A stretch of 64,000 bases of DNA from Noviherbaspirillum autotrophicum (GCF_000818395.1 NZ_JWJG01000028.1:1803167-1867166); one strand, 5' to 3'; shown: positions 53,588 to 63,118, numbered from the stretch's first letter. Notes: generated from the letters alone by a model not told the origin. Numbers and translations are program-made.

Positions 53588-55255
53588 CGGCCCAGAGTGT
53601 GTAAAAACGCGGTTGCGCAAATTGTTTACTCATTGTTGATCCTCTCGAACACCGCGATTAATTCTTGAGTGTTGAATAGGCTGTCGGGCTGAAGACACCG
53701 GAGGATCGATGAAGCGATTCATTCAAGAGGAACATCGGACGCAGAGCACGTTGCTGCCGGATCGGCTGGACGACTACATCAGCGAAGAGAATCCGGTGCG
53801 TGTGGTCGATGCGTTCGTCGAGGAGCTCGATCTGGCGACCCTGGGTTTCGACGGTGTGACGCCGGCCAGAACAGGAAGACCGTCTTACCATCCCGCCGTC
53901 TTGCTCAAACTCTACATCTACGGTTACCTCAACCGCATTCAATCCAGCCGCAGGCTGGAGAGGGAAGCGCAGCGCAATGTCGAGTTGATGTGGCTGATTG
54001 GCCGGCTCGCTCCCGACTTCAAGACGATCGCCAACTTCCGCAAGGATAACGGCAAGGGCATTCGCAATGTTTGCCGCCAATTTGTTCTCGTATGCCGCAA
54101 GCTCGATCTGTTTACTGAAGCCTTGGTTACCATTAGCGGCAGCAAGTTCAAGGCAGTGAACAACCGTGACAGGAACTTCACCCAAGCCAAGCTGCAACGC
54201 CGGATACAGGAAATCGAATCGAGCATTGCACGCTATCTGTCTGAAATGGATTCAGCCGACCGGCAGGGGCCGGATATTGGCCAGTTGCGCACTGAACGCC
54301 TGCAGGAGAAGATTGCAGCGTTGAAGGAGCAGATGCGAACCATGAAGGTGATCGAGGCAGAACTTGCTCAAGCACCTGACGGCCAAATCTCGCTCACTGA
54401 TCCAGATGCGCGATCAATGAAGACGCGCGGCACGGGCGTTGTCGGCTATAACGTCCAAACTGCGGTCGAGACGCGGCATCACACCTCATTGTCGAGCATG
54501 AAGTCACGAATACCGGTTCAGACCGTGGCCAGCTCTCCTCGATGGCAAAGAAGGCATGTCGTGCAATGGGAATGAACAGTGTCACCGCCATTGCGGATCG
54601 CGGTTACTACAGCGGTGAGGAAATATTCAAGTGCGATCAGGCTGGCATTGCCGCGATTGTTCCCAACTCTGCCACCTCCAATGCCACGGCAGAAGGTCCT
54701 TCGGGAAGGACGATTTCATTTACGATCCGTTCAGGGATGAGTGCCGATGCCCGGCAGGAGAGCGGCATGACGCTGCACCGGTATTGGAGTTCGAATTGCC
54801 AAACGTGCGCCATGAAGGATCGTTGCACACCAAGCCAGCAGCGACGCGTGACACGCTGGGAGCATGAGGACGTGCTCGACGAAGTGCAGGCACGGCTGGA
54901 CCGGTTCCCTGAAGCGATGCGTATCCGTCGCTCGACAGTCGAGCATCCATTCGGCACACTCAAGCTATGGATGGGCTCAGCCCACTTCCTGATGAAGACG
55001 CTCAGGCACGTCAAAACCGAAATGAGCCTGCATGTGCTTTCCTACAACATGAAGCGGGTCTTCAATATCATGACAATACCGGCGCTAATGCGAGCAATGA
55101 GGGCCTAAAGCCCAATTAATATCGCAATCCATCCGGAAGGCACTTCAAAGCCGGCATCAAAGAATACAAATTGCCGCTGCCACTGGCAAAGTGAGCCGAA
55201 GCTCTCATCGCTCCTTTACGCATCAAAATCTGGTGTTTTTATACGGTCTGGGCCG
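53588..55255 (+). mobile_element. IS1182-type insertion sequence
   Basis: About 1.67 kb. The left end reads CGGCCCAGAGTGTGTAAAAA and the right end, reversed, CGGCCCAGACCGTATAAAAA: imperfect inverted repeats of roughly 22 bp around the transposase. A clear target duplication was not visible. It carries one broken transposase gene. Confidence 0.75.
53709..55108 (+). pseudogene. IS1182-family transposase with 2-bp insertion
   Basis: The first frame (53709-54575) has MKRFIQEEHRTQSTLLPDRLDDYI, RTGRPSYHPAVLLKLYIYGYLN, the first catalytic Asp region and GVVGYNVQTAVETRHH. At about 54476-54482 the run CATCACACCTC carries an extra AC. Without it the protein continues LIVEHEVTNTGSDRGQLSSMAKKACRAMG, joining the second frame (54542-55108) with AIADRGYYSG, CRRSTVEHPFGTLK-like and KTEMSLHVLSYNMKR. 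The gene is therefore inactivated by a 2-bp duplication. The rest of the protein is full length. Confidence 0.82.
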
Positions 55256-55326
55256 AAGGCTGAATTGTGTCCACGGGCGACCTGCGACCACAAACCGTCA
55301 TATCAATTGCACATCTCCACACCACA

Positions 55327-56535
55327 CTACCGCTTGATTAACTTCTCAATCTCGTCGACGGCCATAGCCAGTCCATCTTCGCGTTCCATCCGCTTGCCGA
55401 GCTCCGCTGCCCGCTTCCTAACAACCACGCGTTCAACAAAGTCAATCGCCTGCCGCAATGGCTCTGCGGCCAGCTTCGCCCCATTGATCGCTGGCGGCGC
55501 AATGCCCAGGCGATTAAGGCGTTCTGCCCAGAAGGGTTGGTCGCCAGCAAATGGGATGACGACTGACGGTCTGCCAGCGCGGGTGGCGGAATGGGTCGTC
55601 CCGGAGCCGCCATGGTGAATGACAGCGGTAGTACGCGGCAGTAACCAGCCGTGCGGAGTGATACCGATGCGCAGAATGTTGTCAGGCATCGCGATGTCAT
55701 CCATACCGCTCCAGCCAGGGAAAAACAGAGCGCGACGACCGGCCAAGGCTGCGATCAACGTCTTTGCAACGTGCTGACCATCAATCCCGGCCATGCTGCC
55801 GAAGCCGACATAGAGCGGCGGCGGGCCGGCGCGAAGGAAGTCGGCGAGCTCATTCGGTGGCGTAAAGTCTGCCGCCGGGGTCTGCCATTGGCCGCACAGG
55901 CGGGCGTGGGCAGGCCAATCGGCGGGCTGGGGCAGGATCGTCGGCGAAATACCGTAAAGCATTGGGTGTTCGGTCGGCAGTGTTTGGCGCGGCGCCAGCC
56001 TGAGCACAGTCTGCCGCGCTTCATTCAGGCTTCTCCTGAAGGCCAGCCAGAACAGTTGGTTGGTTAGCCTGAGGCTGGCGTGGTTGAGCCAGCGCGGGAC
56101 CAGGTTGGCAGGTAGGAACGGCGAGCGAAATTCGCGCGAAGGCGTGAGCGGAATCATGCCGGCGCCAATGGCTGGAATGCCCAGGCGTTCAGCCACCGAC
56201 AGTCCGATAAAACCCGCCAGGCCGGAGGTGAGGATGGCGTCGCAGTCTTCAGCAGCAGCAAGGGTTTCAACCGTCCAGGCGTGAGTATTGGCATTGGTCA
56301 GTCGCACCAGCGCCTTGGCCGTGCCTTTCGGCCCTTCGCGGCTCCAGTCGGAAAACAACTGGCGGATGTCGCCAGACAGTGCCGAGTTGGCGAGGCCAAG
56401 TTCTTCGGCCGAGCCAAGCGTCCGGGCGTCGCCCAGCAGACGTACATCGTGTCCGCTGCGGCGCAGCGCGTGGCCAAGGGCGACAAGCGGCCGGGTGTCG
56501 CCGTCCGTGCCGTAGGTAAGGATCAGCAGCCTCAT
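55327..56535 (-). CDS. UGT/MGT-type glycosyltransferase (GT1)
   Basis: 402 residues. The N-terminal MRLLILTYGTDGDTRPLVALGHALRRSGHDVRL is the acceptor-domain start of GT1 enzymes. The C-terminal donor motif is HHGGSGTTHSATRAGRPSVVIPFAGDQPFWAERL, of the sterol/macrolide-glucosyltransferase type. It transfers a nucleotide sugar to a small hydrophobic acceptor, perhaps an antibiotic or sterol-like compound. The start MRLLIL was chosen 13 codons into the longest frame; it lies 16 bases from the operator. Divergent from a TetR regulator, so probably drug-inducible (inference). Confidence 0.85.
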   Translation of the reverse strand: MRLLILTYGTDGDTRPLVALGHALRRSGHDVRLLGDARTLGSAEELGLANSALSGDIRQLFSDWSREGPKGTAKALVRLTNANTHAWTVETLAAAEDCDAILTSGLAGFIGLSVAERLGIPAIGAGMIPLTPSREFRSPFLPANLVPRWLNHASLRLTNQLFWLAFRRSLNEARQTVLRLAPRQTLPTEHPMLYGISPTILPQPADWPAHARLCGQWQTPAADFTPPNELADFLRAGPPPLYVGFGSMAGIDGQHVAKTLIAALAGRRALFFPGWSGMDDIAMPDNILRIGITPHGWLLPRTTAVIHHGGSGTTHSATRAGRPSVVIPFAGDQPFWAERLNRLGIAPPAINGAKLAAEPLRQAIDFVERVVVRKRAAELGKRMEREDGLAMAVDEIEKLIKR

Positions 56536-56550
56536 GCATTTTCCACTAAA

Positions 56551-56567
56551 AGTATACGACGTATACT
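56551..56567. promoter_or_regulatory. 17-bp palindromic operator in the GT/TetR spacer
   Basis: AGTATACG-A-CGTATACT is a perfect dyad with 8-bp arms. It is centred 24 bases before the glycosyltransferase ATG and 34 bases before the TetR ATG, so it can control both. The size and placement are typical for TetR-family operators. Confidence 0.8.
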
Positions 56568-56592
56568 TTAGCATCCTCTATACTTCTCCGCC

Positions 56593-57246
56593 ATGACCTC
56601 CTTGACCGACCTAGAAAACGAACCTGGAGCGCCTGCCAGCGGTGGGCGACCGCTGAAGAAGGCGCGCCTGAGGGAACGCATCGCCGCGGCTGCCGCTGAA
56701 CTTTTTCAGGCCCAAGGTTACACGGCGGTGACGATGGAGCAGATTGCGGCTGCAGCCGAGGTGTCGAAGCGCACGCTTTACAAGTATTTTCCGGCCAGGG
56801 AGGCGGTGCTGGCGTATTGGCTGGAAGGCGAATTGGCGCGCGACCTCGCCGGCCTTGGTTTCCGTTTTGACCTGAACGCGCCGTTTCATGTCAACGCCTC
56901 GGCCCTTCTGGCCGAGTCGGCCGCCTGGTGCGAACGCCATCCTGACTACCTGCTGCCCTATATCCGCTACAAGTTCGCCAATTTCGATCCGAACGTCGAA
57001 AAGGCCGGCAAACACGCCGACAGCGGTGACATGGTGCAGGTGTGGACGTTGTTGATCGTTACGGCGCAGCAGCGCGGCGAACTCGATCCAACGCGCCCGG
57101 CCGAACAGCTGGCGGTCTATTTTCACTACTTGTATTTCGGCGCGCTGATGCGCTGGATCACGGACCGGCGACTCAATCTGCAGCAAGAGTTCACAGCTGT
57201 GGTTCAACTGTTCGTAAATGGCGCCTGCGCTACTGGCCGACAGTAG
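56593..57246 (+). CDS. TetR-family transcriptional repressor
   Basis: 217 residues. The N-terminal helix-turn-helix (about 24-70) reads RLRERIAAAAAELFQAQGYTAVTMEQIAAAAEVSKRTLYKYFPAREAVLAYWL. The C-terminal helical domain should bind the inducer. The predicted partner operator is the 17-bp palindrome just upstream, giving autorepression and repression of the divergent glycosyltransferase. Effector unknown. Confidence 0.9.
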   Translation: MTSLTDLENEPGAPASGGRPLKKARLRERIAAAAAELFQAQGYTAVTMEQIAAAAEVSKRTLYKYFPAREAVLAYWLEGELARDLAGLGFRFDLNAPFHVNASALLAESAAWCERHPDYLLPYIRYKFANFDPNVEKAGKHADSGDMVQVWTLLIVTAQQRGELDPTRPAEQLAVYFHYLYFGALMRWITDRRLNLQQEFTAVVQLFVNGACATGRQ

Positions 57247-57924
57247 TATTCCTTGGCAAAACAGGGCGATTTCACAGTATCAGCGGCCACCATGCGTGTG
57301 TTACTGGCACATCTCAAGCAGACAGCAATTTGCTCTGATAGTTGACGCCGCACATTTGCGGTGATGAGGATTGCTTCTGCTCGACAGCGTGAGTTTGTAG
57401 GCAAGTCTTGGATGTCCGGTTAAGAACTTCAAGCGGTCAGACAGAACGTGATGAACATAGACGCCAGGCTGCCAAAAGAAGACGTTCAGCAATCCCACGA
57501 ATATGATGTTGCTTTGACAATATTTCTATGGGAGCATACAGCGATTGTCGTTCAAGCACCCTTTACAGACACCTGACGTCTTTCACACTTATTTAGCACT
57601 GTGTTTTTAATCGGTTTAGGGACCCGCTTGTACTTTGGTTCTGCAGTAATACCCAAGTCGGTATCCACTCAAGGTCAAGCATCTTTTGGCTTCACGTTCC
57701 ATGCGCTGTCCAAGTTTCACCATCAGTACACCAAAGCACTTATGCGGGCAGCTCAATCCAAGCTATCCGGGGTATCTTGCTGATCGTCTTCACTCCGCGC
57801 ACCAGAGCAGAGGACGGGATAAGGTCTTGCAATCACGCATATAGTGGATTGCAAGACCTGACCCGAATGGCCGCCACTCAACACCCTCCATTACATTGAA
57901 AATTTCGCTTACGGGAACTGTCAC
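57247..57924. other. Intergenic region with one palindromic repeat
   Basis: 678 bases between the TetR and hydrolase genes. Apart from the repeat at 57823-57864 I see no gene; a 60-codon frame at 57601-57783 has no ribosome-binding site or family resemblance. Base composition is lower in GC than neighbouring genes. Confidence 0.4.
57823..57864. repeat. Dispersed palindromic repeat, copy 1
   Basis: GGTCTTGCAATC and GATTGCAAGACC form a perfect 12-bp inverted repeat around ACGCATATAGTG, followed by TGACCC. A diverged second copy lies at 58927-58968, on the other side of the hydrolase gene. Confidence 0.75.
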
Positions 57925-58863
57925 ATGCGCATACTGAAATTTACTCTAGTGGCCTTGACCGCGTTCATGGCCTGCGTGTTCGCCTTCACCTCCTTCGCAC
58001 CGGAACGCGCTACCGCCATCCTGCTCGACCTCGACCGTTCCCGTTCCGGCTTAGTCCGCAAGGAAATCGACCTGCCCAGCGGTTTACACTACGTTTATCT
58101 CGAAGGCGGGCAAGGCGAGCCGCTGATGCTGTTGCACGGCTTTGGCGCGGACAAGGATAACTTCACGCGCGTGGCGCGCCACTTGACGCCCCGCTACCAC
58201 GTGATCGTGCCGGACCAGATCGGTTTTGGCGAATCGTCGCACCCGCCACAGGCCGACTATACGGCCCTTTCGCAAGCCGGCAATCTGCATGCGTTGGCGC
58301 AGGCGCTCGGCATCAAGCAGCTGCACCTGGGCGGCAGCTCGATGGGTGGGCAGATCGCGCTGACCTATGCATCGCTTTACCCGAATCAAGTCGGCAGCCT
58401 GTGGCTGCTGGCGCCGGCCGGCATCTGGAGCGCCCCGCCCGGCGACCTGGCAAAAAGCATGCAGCGCAGCGGGAAAAACACGCTGCTGCCGAAAAACGAG
58501 GAGGAGTTTGCGCGCCTGTTCAGCTTCGTGATGAGCGATCCGCCCTATATTCCGCGATTTGTGAAGAACGTGATCGCACAGGAAGGCATCGTCAATTACG
58601 ATTTGCATGCGCGTATTTTTGAGCAAACCAAGAATGACAATACGCTCGAAAAACGTGTCGCAGGACTGCAAACGCCGACCCTGATCGTATGGGGTGAGCA
58701 AGATCGCGCGCTGCACGTTGACAGCGCCGCGATCCTGCATAAACTGCTGCCGCGCTCGCAAGTGATTATCCTGCCCAACGTCGGCCACTTGCCGATGATA
58801 GAACGCGACGAGAAAGTCGCGGCCGACTATCTCCGGTTTCGCGCCGGGCTGGCCAAGCCTTAG
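57925..58863 (+). CDS. Exported or membrane-anchored alpha/beta hydrolase
   Basis: 312 residues. The N-terminus MRILKFTLVALTAFMACVFAF is a signal peptide or membrane anchor. The fold has oxyanion LLHGFGADKDNF, nucleophile Ser in GGSSMGG, acid Asp in WGEQDRALH and His in VGHLPM: a complete triad. It resembles lipases/esterases and C-C bond hydrolases of the MhpC/AbH_6 type. GGAA lies before the ATG. Substrate unknown. The flanking pair of palindromic repeats is notable. Confidence 0.88.
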   Translation: MRILKFTLVALTAFMACVFAFTSFAPERATAILLDLDRSRSGLVRKEIDLPSGLHYVYLEGGQGEPLMLLHGFGADKDNFTRVARHLTPRYHVIVPDQIGFGESSHPPQADYTALSQAGNLHALAQALGIKQLHLGGSSMGGQIALTYASLYPNQVGSLWLLAPAGIWSAPPGDLAKSMQRSGKNTLLPKNEEEFARLFSFVMSDPPYIPRFVKNVIAQEGIVNYDLHARIFEQTKNDNTLEKRVAGLQTPTLIVWGEQDRALHVDSAAILHKLLPRSQVIILPNVGHLPMIERDEKVAADYLRFRAGLAKP

Positions 58864-58926
58864 GTTGGTTTACTGCTCTCTACACATCCAACCCGTGCCC
58901 CTCTATTTTTTTCTGTTCGTAAGGCC

Positions 58927-58968
58927 GGTCTTGCAATCACACATATGTTGGTTTGCACGACCTGGCCC
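58927..58968. repeat. Dispersed palindromic repeat, copy 2
   Basis: GGTCTTGCAATC, ACACATATGTTG, then GTTTGCACGACC and TGGCCC. The left arm is identical to copy 1, the right arm has two changes. Inner ACATATGT is itself a palindrome. Confidence 0.7.
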
Positions 58969-59041
58969 CGTTTTCCCGTAAAATTTCACGAGGAAACCAT
59001 TTGCAGACGGTCATCGCTACTGATTAATCCCCCGAAAGCGG

Positions 59042-60001
59042 TCAGTTGTGGACTGAATACTTCGAGTCCTCGGAGATGGCCTTGCTAAAAGACAGCGGTC
59101 GTTCCGCCAGTACCCGATAAGGCCAGAATGCCTCTTCTTCGTCAATCAATCGCATAATCTGTGCAGGCGGGAACCCGGTAAGACGGCGCAACTGCCGGCT
59201 CATGTGCGATTGGTCCGCAAAACCGGCGTCATCCGCCATTCCGGCCCAGTCCACCTTGCCTTCCTTGCGCGCCGACAGCGCATTGAAATACAAGCGTTCA
59301 ATCTGAATCAGTGGCTGAAGTTCACGCTGCGTTTGCCCGGTCCATGCCCTGATTCGTCGTTCCACTTGGCGTATGCTGCGGCCAATACCGGAGGTTGCCG
59401 CACGCAGCGTGATGGCACGAAACCAGTCTTCCATCAGATTGCTGGCCGGCGTTCCAGCCGGGCGAACCGACTGCCACCAAGCGTCGAGCCGCTCTTGAAT
59501 CAACACGAAACGGTCGGCATCGCTTGGTGCGCGAAATACGTCTTCGCATAACTCAAGCCATCTGGAATCAAGCACCTCTTCAGCCGGCACAGTCTGATCA
59601 AGATAGGCGCCCATGTCGCGCCCTGTAAGTGCGGTCACTGCTTCCGGATACAGTACCAGCATCATTGCATGCACCGGACCCGGATTCCAGCTCACCGGTG
59701 GAACCTGGAAGGGGCCGCTGAATATCAGATTCGGCAGCATTGCCCCATGCGTCCCCTCCGACGGTGGTTCGACCATCTTTCCGCATCCTTCGAAGAACCA
59801 GGTGAGTGTGCACATCGGGGTTGCCGGGAAATAGTTGTAGCGCTGGGAATCGGCAAGTGTGATGTGACGTGTATCCCGTATAACGGCGCCTACTACACAA
59901 CCGGACAGCGATACGCATGGCAGCAAAAACGTCGTGGAGCGATGCGGTTCCGGATGCGAAGCGGGCGAGAGAGCGTTAGGCACTGTTCGATATTCGTTCA
60001 C
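59042..60001 (-). CDS. AraC-family transcriptional regulator
   Basis: 319 residues. The C-terminal AraC-type DNA-binding domain (about 215-300) includes RSIRQVERRIRAWTGQTQREL, WAGMADDAGFADQSHMSRQLRRLTGFPPAQIM; the two helix-turn-helix units are visible. The N-terminal sensor domain resembles the DUF6597/cupin-like type. It diverges from the ABC operon over a 179-bp spacer holding two TGTC/GACA dyads, so it likely controls that operon. Confidence 0.88.
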   Translation of the reverse strand: MNEYRTVPNALSPASHPEPHRSTTFLLPCVSLSGCVVGAVIRDTRHITLADSQRYNYFPATPMCTLTWFFEGCGKMVEPPSEGTHGAMLPNLIFSGPFQVPPVSWNPGPVHAMMLVLYPEAVTALTGRDMGAYLDQTVPAEEVLDSRWLELCEDVFRAPSDADRFVLIQERLDAWWQSVRPAGTPASNLMEDWFRAITLRAATSGIGRSIRQVERRIRAWTGQTQRELQPLIQIERLYFNALSARKEGKVDWAGMADDAGFADQSHMSRQLRRLTGFPPAQIMRLIDEEEAFWPYRVLAERPLSFSKAISEDSKYSVHN

Positions 60002-60066
60002 GATGATTTGGTTGACTTGCTACTGGGAAATCACGCAGGGCAGGAACATGTCGCAATTGTTCTATA

Positions 60067-60108
60067 GACAAAACTGTTTGTCCATGAAGATATGCGGTGT
60101 CAATGACA
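60067..60108. promoter_or_regulatory. Two TGTC/GACA dyads in the AraC-ABC spacer
   Basis: GACAAAACTGTTTGTC (60067-60082) is a perfect 6-bp inverted repeat; TGTCAATGACA (60098-60108) is a second dyad with outward half-sites of the same type. The 31-base centre spacing is about three helical turns. These are plausible regulator sites for the divergent AraC and ABC genes. Confidence 0.5.
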
Positions 60109-60180
60109 ACTATCGGACAGGAACCATGCTAGTTGAAACAGGTTGGGTTATGTCTCAAGCGCCATTTTGAAAGGAGAATC

Positions 60181-60888
60181 GTGAGTTCAGTTATTCTCAA
60201 GCAGGTTGATAAGTCCTACAGCTTGGGTGCGATTACCGTGCTGGCCCTGGCAGGCGTCAATCTCGACATCCGTCCTAACTGCTTTACGGTCATCTCCGGG
60301 GCATCCGGTAGTGGCAAGACTACCTTGCTGAATATGATCGGCTGCATCGATCGTCCTGATGCCGGCGAGATCATTCTTGGTGCGCGTTCGGTCAATGCGA
60401 TGTCGGATAACGAGTTGTCCGATTTCCGCGTGCGCCATCTCGGTTTCATTTTCCAGAACTTCAATCTGTTGCCGGTATTGACGGCATATGAAAACGTCGA
60501 ATACCCGCTGCTACTCGCCAAGACGCCGGCGCGGGAGCGCAAGCAGCGCGTGATGGCTTTGCTGGACGCGGTGGGGTTGGCGAACAAGGCGGGCAATCGG
60601 CCCGGGCAGCTTTCCGGAGGCCAGCGGCAGCGCGTCGCCATTGCGCGCGCGCTGGCTACGTCGCCGCAGCTGGTGCTGGCAGACGAGCCGACGGCCAACC
60701 TCGACAGCGAGACCGGTGCGGCCATCATTGCCTTGATGCGCAAGATGCAGCATGAGCACAAGGTTTCGTTCGTCTTTTCCTCCCACGATCCCAAGGTGTT
60801 GGCAGAGGCCGATGATGCGGTATTTATTCGTGACGGCCGCATCACGGGTATCGAGCGCCGCGAAACGGCGCCGGAAAGGGTTGCATGA
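60181..60888 (+). CDS. ABC transporter ATPase (LolD/MacB type)
   Basis: 235 residues from a GTG start after AAAGGAG. Walker [13 protein letters not shown]-loop FIFQNFNLLPVLTAYENVEYPLLL, signature LSGGQRQRVAIARAL, Walker B LVLADEPTANLDS and the H-loop SSHD are complete. The FNLLPVLTAYENV stretch is typical of the LolD/MacB/FtsE group. It powers the FtsX-like permease encoded next, whose start overlaps its stop. Part of a four-gene operon with a LolA-like and a beta-barrel protein. Confidence 0.93.
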   Translation: MSSVILKQVDKSYSLGAITVLALAGVNLDIRPNCFTVISGASGSGKTTLLNMIGCIDRPDAGEIILGARSVNAMSDNELSDFRVRHLGFIFQNFNLLPVLTAYENVEYPLLLAKTPARERKQRVMALLDAVGLANKAGNRPGQLSGGQRQRVAIARALATSPQLVLADEPTANLDSETGAAIIALMRKMQHEHKVSFVFSSHDPKVLAEADDAVFIRDGRITGIERRETAPERVA

Positions 60889-62288
60889 TGGTATTTTCAC
60901 TCGCACTGCGCAATTTACTGCGCAATCGGCGTCGCTCGTTGACGACCTTGTCGGCGATGGTGGTTGGGTTGGTGTCGATGCTGATCTTCGGCGGCTATGC
61001 GCGTAACGCGATTCTCGCTACCCAGACCGGCTACGTGCAATACCACGGCCATCTGCAGATTCAGCACAAAGGCTATTTCCTGTATGGCAGCGGTAATCCG
61101 GTGGCTTACGGCATTTCGGATTATCAGCGCATCATCGATGCGGTAAAGAAGGACCCGGTATTGCAGCCGATGCTGGTGGTCGTTACACCTAGCCTGCGGC
61201 TTAATGGCATTGCAGGTAATTTCTCGAATGGCGTATCGAAAGGAGTTGTCGCTGCCGGCGTGGTGGTGGACGACCAGAACAAGATGCGCAAGTGGGACGA
61301 TTACGGCAGCTTGAGTTATGCGCCCCCGATTGCTCTGGCCGGCACGCCGTCCGATTCGGCGGTCATCGGTACCGGCGTCGCACGGCTGCTGCAAATGTGC
61401 GCGCCGCTGAAGCTCGAGAACTGTCCGTCGGCGGAAGAGGTTGGCGCTTCCGGCAGCGTGAGCGGCAACGCGCCTGACGCGCCGGCTAACATCGCGGCCT
61501 TGTCGGCGCTCGAACAGGCCTATGCGCCGCGTGCCGACGCCACCCATATCGAACTGCTGGCGGCGAACGTGCGCGGTGCGCCCAACGTTACCGGACTGAA
61601 CGTCGCACGGGCGGAAAACTGGGGCGTCAAGGAAATCGACGACTCGCTGATCGTCATGCATCTGGACCAGGCGCAGCGCCTGGTCTTCGGCGGCTCCGCC
61701 CCGCAGGTAACGGCGATCCAGCTCCAGCTGACTCATACTGCGCAGATTCCATCCGCGAGAGCGCGCCTCGAACAATTGCTTGCAACCGAGTTCAAGGGCA
61801 TGCCGCTCGAAATCCTGGACTATGAAACGCTGACGCCAATCTACAAGCAGGTCATCCAGTTCTTCGACTCGATATTCGGCTTCATCTCGATCCTGATCTA
61901 CGTGATCGTGCTGTTCACGGTCGGCAACACGATGAGCATGGCGGTGATCGAGCGCACGACCGAAATCGGCACCCTGCGAGCCATCGGCCAGCGGCGCGGC
62001 GGCATCCGCAGCCTGTTTGTCTGCGAAGGTGTGCTGCTGGGGCTGATCGGCGCGGTATCGGGTGTCGCCATAGCCTTGCCGATTGCTTATGTGATCAACC
62101 ACAGCGGCATGACCTGGGCGCCACCCGGGTATTCGTACGAATACCCGGTCATGGTGCGGGTATGGGGCGACAACAAGCTGATGTTCGGCACGGCGATCAG
62201 CCTGGCCATCGTGACCGTCATTTCCGCCTGGTGGCCGGCCAGCCGTGCTGCAAAGCTCAACATCGTCGAGGCGTTGCGCCACGTATAG
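60885..62288 (+). CDS. FtsX/LolE-type ABC permease
   Basis: 467 residues. One N-terminal helix (about 20-40) precedes a large periplasmic domain of about 280 residues, and three helices lie at the C-terminus (about 330-460), the MacB/LolCE topology. GLRNLLRN-like MVFSLALRNLLRNRRRSL starts it, and TEIGTLRAIGQRRGGIRSLFVCEGVLLGLIGA is the FtsX hallmark. It pairs with the ATPase to drive a mechanotransmission reaction, not ordinary import. The periplasmic domain has an unusual Cys pair (MCAPLKLENCPS). Confidence 0.88.
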   Translation: MMVFSLALRNLLRNRRRSLTTLSAMVVGLVSMLIFGGYARNAILATQTGYVQYHGHLQIQHKGYFLYGSGNPVAYGISDYQRIIDAVKKDPVLQPMLVVVTPSLRLNGIAGNFSNGVSKGVVAAGVVVDDQNKMRKWDDYGSLSYAPPIALAGTPSDSAVIGTGVARLLQMCAPLKLENCPSAEEVGASGSVSGNAPDAPANIAALSALEQAYAPRADATHIELLAANVRGAPNVTGLNVARAENWGVKEIDDSLIVMHLDQAQRLVFGGSAPQVTAIQLQLTHTAQIPSARARLEQLLATEFKGMPLEILDYETLTPIYKQVIQFFDSIFGFISILIYVIVLFTVGNTMSMAVIERTTEIGTLRAIGQRRGGIRSLFVCEGVLLGLIGAVSGVAIALPIAYVINHSGMTWAPPGYSYEYPVMVRVWGDNKLMFGTAISLAIVTVISAWWPASRAAKLNIVEALRHV

Positions 62289-62333
62289 AGCTCCGCGCTC
62301 CTTGATTCAGACCATCCAAAGGAATAACTCGAT

Positions 62334-63116
62334 ATGAAGAAGCGGCAATTTATAAGCGCTGTCTTGTTTGCGGTTTGGGGATTCAGTACCGGCACCGCAT
62401 GTGCCAAACCCGACGCGCAGGAAATCCTTGCGGCCAGCGACGCCGTCCGCAATCCCGATCATCCGTTCGGTTTGACGACGACGCTGACCGAGTACCGCAA
62501 CGGCAAGCAGACCGACGTCAGTACGCTCGCCGTGTATTCAAAGGCGGATAAGGACAGCGGTCAGTTTCGCAGCCTGATCCGCTTCGTCGCCCCGGCGCGC
62601 GACGCCAACAAGCTGATGCTAAAGTCGGGCAACGACCTGTGGTTCTACGATCCGGCCAACAAGGCCAGCATCCGGATTTCGCCGCAGCAGCGCCTGCTTG
62701 GCCAGGCGGCGAACGGCGACGTCGTCACCTTCAATCTTGCCAAGGATTATCGCGCCACGCTGGTGGGCGAAGAGGAGGTGCTGGACGGCGACCGGCAGAA
62801 GCGGAACTGCCACAAGCTGGCGCTCGAGGCGATCAAGCCGGACGTGACCTACCACCACATCGAGGTGTGGATCGACACCTCTAGCAATCGCCCGGTCAAG
62901 TCCCGCTTCTACAGCGAAAGCAATCGACTCCTGAAAACCGCCTATTACCGCCAGTACGAAAAGCAGTTGGGAGCCGAGCGGCCGACCGAAACCGTGATCA
63001 TCGACGGCCTGGATCCGCAGTGGGTAACGGTGCTGCGCTTTACCAACTGGGCAGAGCGAGAGGTGCCCGAGGTTTGGCTGCAGCGCGACTATCTGCCGCG
63101 CTTCAAGCCTGAATAG
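62334..63116 (+). CDS. LolA-like outer-membrane lipoprotein-sorting protein
   Basis: 260 residues with a Sec signal (MKKRQFISAVLFAVWGFSTGTACA). The mature part has the half-barrel LolA/DUF4292-like pattern: QEILAASDAVRNPDHPFGLTTTLTEYRNGKQ, LIRFVAPARDANKLMLKSGNDLWFYDP, and VEVWID-like HIEVWIDTSSNRPVKSRFYSESNRLLKTAYYRQY. It is the family usually found as a periplasmic carrier with LolD/FtsX-type transporters. AAGGAATAA lies before the ATG. It likely carries a lipid or lipoprotein between the permease and the barrel. Confidence 0.85.
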   Translation: MKKRQFISAVLFAVWGFSTGTACAKPDAQEILAASDAVRNPDHPFGLTTTLTEYRNGKQTDVSTLAVYSKADKDSGQFRSLIRFVAPARDANKLMLKSGNDLWFYDPANKASIRISPQQRLLGQAANGDVVTFNLAKDYRATLVGEEEVLDGDRQKRNCHKLALEAIKPDVTYHHIEVWIDTSSNRPVKSRFYSESNRLLKTAYYRQYEKQLGAERPTETVIIDGLDPQWVTVLRFTNWAEREVPEVWLQRDYLPRFKPE

Positions 63117-63118
63117 CC

